A DNA stretch of 64,000 nucleotides from Boswellia sacra (Eukaryota; Streptophyta; Magnoliopsida; Sapindales; Burseraceae). The notes beneath the pieces are model-generated. The model did no database searches. It saw nothing but the letters and a program-made list of their open reading frames with translations, and was not told where the DNA came from. This document shows, one piece after another, positions 11,400-21,695 of this stretch. Where the stretch lies: positions 1,736,001 through 1,800,000 of the forward strand of contig SNVD02010473.1 in assembly GCA_013180625.2 (NCBI GenBank), read 5' to 3'. The position numbers and the translations under genes were made by a program. Positions within the stretch are counted from its first letter, which is position 1. Each line of letters starts with the position of its first letter.

Positions 11400-11825
11400 T
11401 CTTAGCTCCATCTATGCCTACATGGTCAAAGGTACACAAGGTAACAATGCTTAAGCTTGCAATTACAACACTAAGAATGCAAGGTAAAGCAATGAGAAAG
11501 GCTCATGCTCACATGATAAAGCAAAGAGAAATGTCCACATGATCAAACACCATATAACATGGCCGAAGCTTGGAAGGTATACTATTAAGTTTGCAAGGTA
11601 AAGCACCAGGCTTTTAAAGCAAGCCACTAGGGTTGCAAAACAGGACATTAAGCATACAAGACAAAGCAATGAGAAGGGTCCATGCTCGCAAAGCAAAGCA
11701 AAAGAGAGTGTCCTCGTAGTCAAACACCATGCAACAAGGCCTAAGCCTGTAACATAGAACAGTCATAAGTTTCGGTTTGCAAGGTAGGCCACTAAGCATA
11801 TGGGTTTTACACTTCTCTAGAAGAT
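11400..11825. repeat. Diverged GCTTGCAAGG-type minisatellite, right part
   Basis: Continues the units of 9727-10140, with shared phrases such as GATCAAACACCATxxAACA, GTTTGCAAGGTA and ACTAAGCAT. Open frames here on the minus strand follow from the repeat and show no protein family. Confidence 0.5.
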
Positions 11826-11941
11826 ACACATAGTGGAATGAATAAGATATGAAACGAAGAAGTAGCCACTGTTTAAATTAAGACTATAATCATGACTCAA
11901 AACATCTTTCAAAGTCTACAATTCTAAATACATCCATAATC

Positions 11942-12564
11942 ATGGTCGATGGATTCTTTGGACACCCTTTCCAGCTCTTCTTCCTCAGCCATGCAGAATT
12001 TCGTTATTGGTCTGGATCAAGTGCCCTAAATGATTGGCTTGAATCTCCCACTGCCACATCTTCAAAATTAACGCCCCAGGTACTCCTTTATTCTTCTCAA
12101 ACAATTTACAAGCTTTCAGCTTCAAATTATAGTTGAATGATATATAACATCCTTTGATATATATGTTACTAATTAATGATAAATTAGTATTTTATGTTAA
12201 TCTCTTAAGTTTTACAATAAAATAAATGGTTTTATTTGATTTTTATTATGTGTAGAAGGGTTAAGCAAAGAGATCATAACTGACCAAATATAATATGTAA
12301 CACTAACATGCTGCACATAATAGAGGAGGGTGGTAAAGAAAAGCAACATGCAAAGGACACTGTTTGGTATTTAGCTGAGAGTGGGGTAGGTAAAGGAGAT
12401 TTTTCTCGGGAAATTGCATGAATTGCCGGAAAAATGTGTAGTTGGATCAAATTAAAGCCCATGTCGGACACGGTCTTCTTACTGTAATTGTGCCAAAAGA
12501 TGCAAGCCATAAGCCCAACAAAGTGGGGAATATCAACATCAGTTACATCACTAGCAAGCTCTAG
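11942..12564 (+). pseudogene. Decayed duplicate of the HSP15.7 gene
   Basis: Aligns along its whole length to the gene at 1829-2405. The first exon begins MVDGFFGHPF at 11942, and the last codons still spell SKL before TAG at 12562-12564. The donor (CCCAG|GTACTC) and acceptor (AGAAG|GGTTAAGC) are kept. It is disabled by a one-base deletion in exon 1 near 12050, which ruins the HIFKINVPG strand. Exon 2 adds an insertion and stops around 12280-12320, a 4-bp insertion near 12418, and a TAG in place of the KV-coding codon near 12442. No HSE and TATA pair like that of the intact gene is evident. It lies divergent from NUP98-like copy 3, mirroring the intact pair. Confidence 0.85.
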
Positions 12565-14546
12565 GGCTTCGCACCTTAGGTCTTACACATTTGTTGAGAA
12601 TAACATTGATCTCCATATACTAATTTTCTATGTTATGAATAACTTTGTAATAATATTAAGTGGTTTACATAACCTCCAATTAGTGTATGACCAATTGCTG
12701 AGAATCGAAGTCAGAAATAATTAACCCTTTTGCAAGGTATATTATATGTATTTATAATTGCAAATTCAGATGCATAAAAAATGTTTTCAATTTATAAATC
12801 GTTATATATGCGTTATGCATTCATGCAACAATAAAAATAAAAACAGAAAGTAGGATAATTTGATTTTAGATCTTTGTGGTTCGTCTTCGAAGCAAATAAG
12901 GTCTCTGTGCAGTTATGTTACCTTTACTTTATCACATTTAAGTTCTCTATTGTATTAAATGGATTTGAAATGTGAATGTTAAAAGTTAGAAATGGATCCT
13001 CCCATAGTCAAACCTCTATGATTTTTTTTCCAACGAAATATAAAAAATATTTATACAGAATCAAATCTAAATAATAAAACGTAAGCTGACCAATGATCAA
13101 AAAGTTAAATGGCAAAAATGGGGATCCTTTATAATTTCTTCTCTGAATCCGTATTTTATTTGTTTGAATTGAATTCATGGAAACATTAAGACTGTCCTTT
13201 AGGATAATTTCTTTTTGGATTTCTTAGATCTCATAATTATTTTTTTATCATTTTTTAACCTGGGTTATTATAGTATTATTTTTCTTTTCCCAAGAATTTA
13301 ATCATTAATGTTTCTTATCAGTTATCACAAAGATGGTAGGTCATTTACTACTTGTTCACGTTTTAAAGTTCTAATAATATTTGCAAACTTATAATTAAAA
13401 CGGGGATGGAAATTGGGAAATGGACTAGTTTTTTTTTTTCTCACATCCCGAGTCCAAAAAAGTTAATCATTATTATTGAATTTAAAGTTTTTTTTTCTTT
13501 CTTCAAATCTGGAACACAAAAAAGGTATTTATATTCAATTCAATGATTACAGCGCACATTCATTGCTGCGCACTAGGCTCTCATATGTTATATTATAAGC
13601 TATTATTTTATTGCAATTGATGAAATAAATAAATAATATTTGTCGGTAATTCATTGTAGACAGTTTTTAATCAAATTATATTCAGTAGAATCCAAAGAAT
13701 TTTTTTATTACATCTTCTATATTTTAGTAGAATCCAAAGAAAATTTTTATTACATCTTCTATATTTTAATTGAATATCCCAATACATGATCTGTTGTTAT
13801 TTTTCCCTCTCTACACTTTAACTATTTAAAATTTGAGCTACATGAGATAAAATTGTATTATACAATGTGTTACAATTTCACATCTTAGTTGACATTAATC
13901 ATCATTTGAGAAAAAAGAATCCAATAATTAAATTTAAGTTAAGGTCAAGTACTAGATTAAAAATGTGATATAATATTATAAGCAGTTAATTAATCATCAA
14001 AACATATTTAATGTAGTAGCTTAGAATCAATACAACAAGAAAGCAATCATCAATCAGAGACTGATTCCAGCAAACAAAATATTCTGAACCAGCTAATGTG
14101 TGTATATGTTAGACTGCTCCTTTACAAGGTGGTTGGCAACTTCATTATCTTTACCTAAACACATTTTGCTTTCTTTATCTTTAAGCCCATTTCAAGTTTG
14201 TTGAATGCTTCCTTCAAATCTTTTGATCAGTTTAATTATTCTTCAAAATCCAATCTACCCGTCATTACATTGTTAAGCAAACTAATGTTTTAAGCCATTT
14301 AATTCAGTTTTAAATTTTTAACCTATCTTCTGCAAATTCTAGTTATGAAGGAGCTACTAATTGCCCCAACGATATATAGCTATTTGATGTTGTCTTTTAT
14401 GATTGGATAGTTATGCTTTTTGATTGGTGTACTTTACAATATTTATTTAGTGTCTACTTATGGTTGTCATCTCATCTATGCCATAAGAGCAATAATATAT
14501 TTAAAAATTATTTGAATAATGAGAGAAACGATTTGGTATAACATAT
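12565..14546. other. AT-rich intergenic stretch
   Basis: No gene recognised. Notable only for a short tandem duplication of about 48 bp at 13683-13768. Confidence 0.45.
13683..13768. repeat. Two-copy tandem repeat (~48 bp)
   Basis: AGTAGAATCCAAAGAA followed by a T-run and ATTACATCTTCTATATTTTA occurs twice in succession, with only a small difference in the T/A tract. Confidence 0.8.
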
Positions 14547-14554
14547 TATAAAAG

Positions 14555-14754
14555 AACAAATTTTTATGCAAATTTTTTTATAAAAAATCTTAATATAAAT
14601 TTTTAATAATTTATCTTATATAATTTAATGGTTGAGATTTAAAGTTAAATGATCAGTGGTCAATGACGTCAATTCATTAGCTATCTAATTACTAAATTAT
14701 ATACTATTAATGAATTTTTTATTTTGTGTAAAAAAATTCGTGCAAAAATTTGTT
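14555..14754. mobile_element. hAT-type MITE (200 bp)
   Basis: The left end AACAAATTTTTATGCAAATT and the complemented right end AACAAATTTTTGCACGAATT form terminal inverted repeats of about 28 bp. The element is flanked by TATAAAAG (14547-14554) and TATTAAAG (14755-14762), an 8-bp duplication with one mismatch. An 8-bp duplication points to the hAT superfamily. No coding capacity. Confidence 0.65.
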
Positions 14755-14762
14755 TATTAAAG

Positions 14763-17700
14763 ATTTCTAATCTCATATATTACTTACCTTATTGTTCAAT
14801 TATTTATGAACCAATTATCATAATCAAGGGTAAATCTTACTAACCTTTATTAAGTTTTGTCGAAATCCTTTTCATTATTTTGTGATTTTAAAAATCTAAC
14901 AAATTTCTTGAGTTGTTAATTAACTTGGGTTACAAATCAACTAAAAATAATAAATTAAGGAAATGACAATGTTATACCTACAACCAAATCTTAAAAATCT
15001 GAGTTGAAAAAATTTATTAGAGAAGAAAAAAAATAAAAAAATAAAGTTATATGTCTAATAGAATTTGGTCAACTCAAGTTATAAGTAGTTAATTGTAGGA
15101 TTTGATTATAGATATAATATTATTCTATTTAAAATAAAATGGTAACAAAATATTGACTATATAGAAGAAGTTAAGATTTTTAAAACCGTAAAAGAACCTA
15201 TAAAATTGATTGTTGAAATACGACACAACCATTTTTTATTTCAAAATTAAAAGCCTCACACACGGACTTCTCATATTGTTAATGTCTTTTGGTAAACAAG
15301 CAACGCTACGATACGATGGTCTGCTGAAATTGATAATTTTAAGGGGAAAATTGACAATAATAAGAGGTAACAGGTTGGTTGATTACTCTTACCAGTAACA
15401 GTCCGATCGATAATGAATGAAAGAAGCTGGGATTGGTAAGCATACGTCGCATCCCTTTGAATTGTGGAGTACCCTATTTATTATTGTGTGGTCCCGTTTG
15501 GAACGTGGATGATCAGTCAATGTACAAGACAGAGTGAGATGGACGGTGGATAAAGTACAAGGAAGATAATAAAGTCGTTGATGCCCACATTCATTCACCA
15601 TCGCATCAGACATTCATATTGTGATGGCCATGGCCGTGGGAGTTCATATATATCCATTTTGTTTATTTATATTTTTATATATTTATTGAATTTGAATTTA
15701 TATAGTTTGCTTAATAAAGCTCAGATTAGTAGGTGGCCAGCCAGTCTTTGTCTTGCTATTTGCTAGCAAGTGCCATAAAAAATTTAACAAATTAATATGA
15801 TGAAAAAGCCCCCAAACGTGACGCTTTTGCTTTATTTATTTTGAGTAAGAAAATTAAATTCATCAAATAAGATTAAAATAGCACGTTTGAGTAATGTGAT
15901 ATGTTTCATATATAGTATCTTTAATTCATTAATTTCTTATATGATATATCATTTTTAATTTGTTACTCATTTAGTGTCATATTACATTATTTATCAATAT
16001 TTTTCATTTTAATTTTAATTCGTCTTTCCATTTATTTGACGGCAACTATGTATTTAATTTGCAGCCTAACCAATGTTCCATGGAAAAATAAAAAATTTTA
16101 GGTGCAACAATATAAATTATCTTAGGCTAATGAATATTTTTAGAAAAGGGTAGTCACAACATATGCTTAAAGACATATGTTAATACCTCAAAATCTTATA
16201 TTATCATTTATTCTTATCTAGTCTATCTTGAAAATTATATTAAATTAATTATATTACCATATTCAATGATTTTTGCAACAAAAATTTAATTTTAAGGTAA
16301 ATTCATAATTGAAATGGTAACAATCTACCAATTTTGAGGTTTTAATGACACAAGCTAGCCCTAGCTAAAAATAAAAAATAAAAAAGGATTAATGTCATTA
16401 AGTACACTTAAGGTTTGGCTTCATGTAACTCCTATTTTGTCACTTTTATGTGATGTAACTCCAAATCCTACTTCTTCACTTTTATGTAAAACATCGCTAA
16501 TTTTTTTTGTCAATTGACGGACAGTATTTATAAATAATTAGATTATGGGAAAAAAGGGCAAAATATAAATTCATTACAAAATAATTACTATTAGGTTTCA
16601 AAATTCCCAAACCAAACAATCAAAAGTAGTTAGAATACACTGAAAATGAATAATTTAATTTAATTTAATTAAAAAAAAAACCCAATTACCCCCAAAAGTT
16701 GTAAGTATGGTGATCGCCAACTATCGTTGTAATTCTTGTGAGGGCCAGGTCATAGCCAATCGCAGCTGGCTTCTCAAGGCCAATCGCAGCTGGCCTTTTG
16801 CTAGCCACGGCTGCAACACACCCCCGCCAGGCCAATGAAACTTCACAACACAATCACTGTAATATAACTACCAACAACCACTATGCCGCGACCATCGGTT
16901 GATTGCATCATTTCCTTCGGTATTTAATCGATTTGATGATATAAGATTTTTCATTATTTCGTTGATGTTTCAAACTAATAGAAAAAAGTGACGTTATTCT
17001 TACAAATTATTTAAATAAACTTACTTATATGAATCTATATGACATTATTGAATGATTTGATAATCATTCATATTAATTGATGTACCAAAAATTTGAAATC
17101 TACTTATCTAATTAAATATTTATATATTAGTTTGTATGAATAAATTTGTATATATAATCTATACGAATAATATTATTAAAAACAAAATTTTTAGATGCTA
17201 AAAAATGACAAACTTTAATAGTTTTACTATGAATATAGTTATTATTATTATCCTTATTATTACCATCAAAATCGTAATGAGCAATTCCAAGTGATATTGA
17301 GTCAAACTTTAAAAGGTAGTTAGTGATATTAGAAAAAGAAAATTATGAAAAAACCATATTCATTGAATATTATTAAATAATTTAAGCTAATCTAGAATTT
17401 GATTAAACTTATATTTGATATATAAAATAATATTATAGATGCTAAATTGCTGGTATGTTTAATATTATAGATGCCAAATTGCTCATATTTTTAATAAATT
17501 TTATTTCTTTTTTAAAAGTTATGTCACTTTTCCGAGCACAAAGACGAAATTTTTAGAAACCAATGCAACGTAATAATGCTCGACACAATAGAAAATAATA
17601 ATTATATTAGAAATATATTACAATTTTAATTTATATTATACGGTTTTATTTTATTTCCGAATTTATTGGTATTATAATCCTACAAATCATTATTCATGTT

Positions 17701-19400
17701 TAACGACTTGGTATTATAATACTGTCAGAATCTTAATAAGTTATTAAACAATAAAAAAATATTATATTTATTATCTATTTATAATTATTTATATATATAA
17801 TTAATAAAATTTTATTAGAATTGGAATTATTATATTATATATAATAAATTTTTTATTTTTTATTTTTTGTATTTTTAATAAAATTTTTGTCATCCCAAAT
17901 TATAACGAATTGGCAGTAGAATTTGGTGACAGGCAATGGACTCATGTTAACAAGTGTGAGAGCAGAACAAGAGGGCATGGGGCCGCCGTGACACAAATTG
18001 TGGGATTTGGACCCACACAAATAAAGCCATTGAAACATCAACAGAACATTGGACGTCCCTTAATCCAATTACCTGCTGACACGTAACATAGTTCGATTGC
18101 TTTCTTGTCAGTCCTCGTGGGCTATGTCTTGGCCTGCTGCTGCATCGCAATCGCAATCAATCGTATACGATAAGACGCAAACACCCCCCGCCTGCCTTCG
18201 GTGTATATAAAATTGGTCACCATCCAATTGCAGCTCGTCTTGACTTTTCTTAACAGCTCTGATTTGCTTGCAAATCTGCTTTATGGGATAGTTAGGATTT
18301 TTCCAAAGTGTAGGACTATCACAAATCCAATAAAATAAGAAGCAAGGTAAGATGAACCCGTTGGTCAAGCTATTATGCCAATTCTACCAAGAGTCTTAAT
18401 GCCAACCACGTCATCGATCACCTATATATTTATTTAATTAGATATTTTAAAATACTTTTATTATATATCTTTTTATCATTAAGAAAAGTTAAAAAGCTCG
18501 TATCTTACACCTATAAATAATTGTGTTAATGTTAATTGGGGTGACGCCTCGTAATAGGCATGTAATATGTATGACGTTTTGTGTTATGATTTTTACTATA
18601 GTATTGATTTTCTTACAAAGCGTTGTAACATTAATTACTTATTTAGTTTTATTGATTTGATTTATATTTGTATTTACTTTATGGCATGTCACTTTGTATA
18701 AAAATAGTGTAACGTTATTCTTTTTATTATTATAAATTTATGAAATACATTATCATTAGACATCTATACTAAAATAGAGCAGTAAGAATAGTACAAATTC
18801 TTTACAATGTGGTATAATTAAAAGTAGCAGCAACAATAATAATAATCTAAAATTTGTAATAGAAGCTTTCGGATTATTTTAGAATTTTGAGATATATTTA
18901 GTATATTGATATTACATGTTTTTTCTAAACTTATATTTTCGATAGTCTAATTGGGTAGATATTAGTGCCTTTTTCATTAATTATTTTTATATTTAGTGAT
19001 GTAGCCCTTGAAAGAAACTGGTCATTTTCCCCCTTATCAAAGATCTCTTTTCTGTGGGAGGAAGCTAACTCAATATGGAAAATATTAATTCTTTCAACAG
19101 AAATTAATGAAAATTTAATATTTTGCTTTAGTGGTCCAAATTTTTCTAAGTAACTCTAAAGACTTACAGCATCCACTGATCCACATATAAAGTTAGTATA
19201 AAAATTTGCATTATCATATGATTATGACATGAATTCTTTGGTTATTCAATAAGAGCAGATGTGCAATTTTTATAAGTTAAAATTTATTAAAACTTTTAGC
19301 TCAGTTGAAGTGGAAATCCAACTACTGGAAGCATTCACTTCTATCATAGTTGTCACACATTCAAATGGAAAAGTAATTAAGAAAAATAAAAGAATAGGAA
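14763..19400. other. Gene-poor AT-rich stretch
   Basis: No gene supported. A GC-richer patch at 15400-15640 and another at 17900-18370 contain open frames without domain character. At 16385-16560 a MULE-end-like sequence (AGTACACTTAAGGTTTGG...) is followed at 16745-16805 by two copies of GCCAATCGCAGCTGGC. This looks like the edge of an old element, but no opposite end was found. Confidence 0.4.
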
Positions 19401-19598
19401 TAATATTACACTTACCTATTCTCTCCACACAAATTTTACTTTATAAACTGATGCGATATTATATAATTGGTTGAGTGAATTTAAAAATTTTAACTTAAAA
19501 ATTAAGATTGATGATGTGATAGTCACATGATAATACTACGACAGTTATAAAGTTAAGTTTGTATAGAAAAATAGTAAATGTGAGTAAATGTGTAACAC
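19401..19598. mobile_element. Probable MITE with imperfect inverted repeats
   Basis: TATTACACTTACC..TATTCTCTCCACACAAATTTTACTTTATAAACTG on the left is matched in inverse orientation by CAGTTATAAAGTTAAGTTTGTATAGAAAAATAG...GTGTAAC on the right, with one gap. The duplication at the insertion site is not clear. Confidence 0.4.
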
Positions 19599-21018
19599 AT
19601 AATAATAACTTGAAGTTAATTCATAAGTTCACAACTAGTTGTCGTGGTTGGATAGTATAATATTCTTAGTAGCGAAGTATTGCCATGGATTTGAAAGCAC
19701 AATATTCATAGTAGGCAAGTATGTATTAATAATGTGAATAGAATAGCTTAAAGTTAAAATTGATACGAAAACAAATATGAGCAAGAGACAACTAAGCAGA
19801 AGACTAGTTGCCAATTAAATACGAACATATATTAATTACCATTCCAAATGATTCGATCGGAGATTACAGCCTGAATCACGAAAGTTTTCAAAGAGAACAA
19901 TTTGAGGAGAGAGATTCGTTGGAGTAATAAAAGAAAATATTATAATTAGGATATGATATGATCATAAATTAACTAATTAATGATTCTATTAGCAGCGATT
20001 TTTGCGTTGGAAAACCCCAAACATAATCACAATATAAAATTGGATAATTTTTATTTTATTTTTTAATTATTGCACAAAAAATAACAGCTTTGGTATTTGA
20101 CTTGGGTAAAAAATTAATCTTAATAAGCCTGGGTTTGTTGGGTTCTGAGTTCATTTAGGTGCATTAACAAGTGTTAAGCACGCCACATAATTAATTAGTC
20201 TGATTTAGACCGTCCAAGCCGGTGGATGCATAAATATAACTTAAATCGTATCGTAGCATATTGACTAATATGCGAATAATATAAGGATTAGGCATTTTTC
20301 ATTTCCTTTTTTTTTTTTAAATATTGGTCAATATATCCTAATTAATCTATATTCTCTGCCTATTATGACACAGTGTTACAGTTACTGGGGAAGGATAAAT
20401 TATACTGTATCTTTATATATAGTAATTGTGAGATTATTTTTAGATGATTGGATCGAAGTTCCTGATATTAATACTAAATTTAACATAGACACTATTAATA
20501 CACTTAAAATAACATATGTTATATGTAACCTTAATTATTTGAAGTTTTTGGTCCCATCACTTAAAGTAGCATCATTGTTTATGTAAAATGAACTGCAATG
20601 TTGATTTTTTCCGTAACTAATTGATGTGTACGTAAATAAGTAGATTTTATATATTTATTACTCAAATTATTTTTTATTATACCAGTTTATACGGAAGAAT
20701 TTGAATAAAAAATTATAAAAATAGTATTATTTATAGTTGATATTGTACTATATTTGTTACCATTAATATTATATCGATTTATAATTTTATCTTTATTAAG
20801 TAATATTAGCCTTACAAATTCATTTACATAAACAAATGTTTTTAGATATATCAAAAAATGAATTTAATAATTAAATAAGACTAACAAAAAAGAATGTTAT
20901 GATAATTATACAACTTCTATATTTTATATGGACGGGTTTGTATAATTAATAAATAATTTAAACAATGACCAAAATTGGGGGAAACTTTTATAAAACAAGT
21001 TTCCAAAAAACTTTGTAC
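19599..21018. other. AT-rich stretch upstream of the receptor kinase
   Basis: Nothing gene-like; the open frame at 20365-20586 has no recognised protein character. Confidence 0.4.
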
Positions 21019-21252
21019 ATGTCCTGAAGATAGAAAAATCTAAGCTTGGAACAACTGATTTTGAATTCAACACCGCTGAAAAATAGAAGAAAACTTTTTC
21101 TAAAAGTTTTAGGGTTTACTTAACCAAGTCTTGAATGTCCTGAAGATACAAAAATCTAAGCTTGGAACAATTGATTTTAAATTCAACACGGTTGAAAAAT
21201 AGAAAAAAGACTTTTTCCAGAAGTTTTAGGATTTACTTAACCAAGTCTTGAA
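21019..21252. repeat. Two-copy 117-bp tandem duplication in the receptor-kinase promoter region
   Basis: GTCCTGAAGATA.AAAAATC begins at 21021 and again at 21137. Both units run through AAGCTTGGAACAA, ATTCAACAC, and end in TTACTTAACCAAGTCTTGAA. The units differ by scattered substitutions and an indel. It ends about 440 bp upstream of the receptor-kinase ATG. Confidence 0.9.
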
Positions 21253-21695
21253 ACTAAATTGGACTATGTGGAAACTTCTTTAATGTCTCATTGATGAATT
21301 AGAAAAAATAAAAAATAAAAAGACACAAACACCCAAAAAAAAAAAAAAAAGGTCGACAGCAAGTGCACCTGCACTCCCTTAATTATGACGCTAGAACACT
21401 GTATCACTTCCCAATGAACTAGTACAAGAAAGCAGAACCACAGAAGCAGACTCAGAACTGTCCAAACCCAAACCCTCTGAGCCGTCGTTTCCTTTCCTTT
21501 CCTGACCTCTCTCCAATTGTTTTAATCAGACAACAACCTCAACCCTCTGTCTCTGTCTCCTCCAAAACTCATGACTTCTCTTTTTACTCTCTTTTTCTCT
21601 TCGTAGCAGCAGAAATAATATCTGCATTGAAACAGAGCAAATCAAACTCCCAGGTTTCATTTTTCCATTTTCTTTTCAAGATAAAAGAACGAAAA

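Noticed and set aside
15389..15613. Minus-strand 74-codon frame in a GC-richer patch
   Set aside because: No domain, no paralogue, and no splice or start context; composition alone is not enough.
17853..18368. Overlapping minus-strand frames
   Set aside because: They overlap in different frames and none shows conserved motifs.
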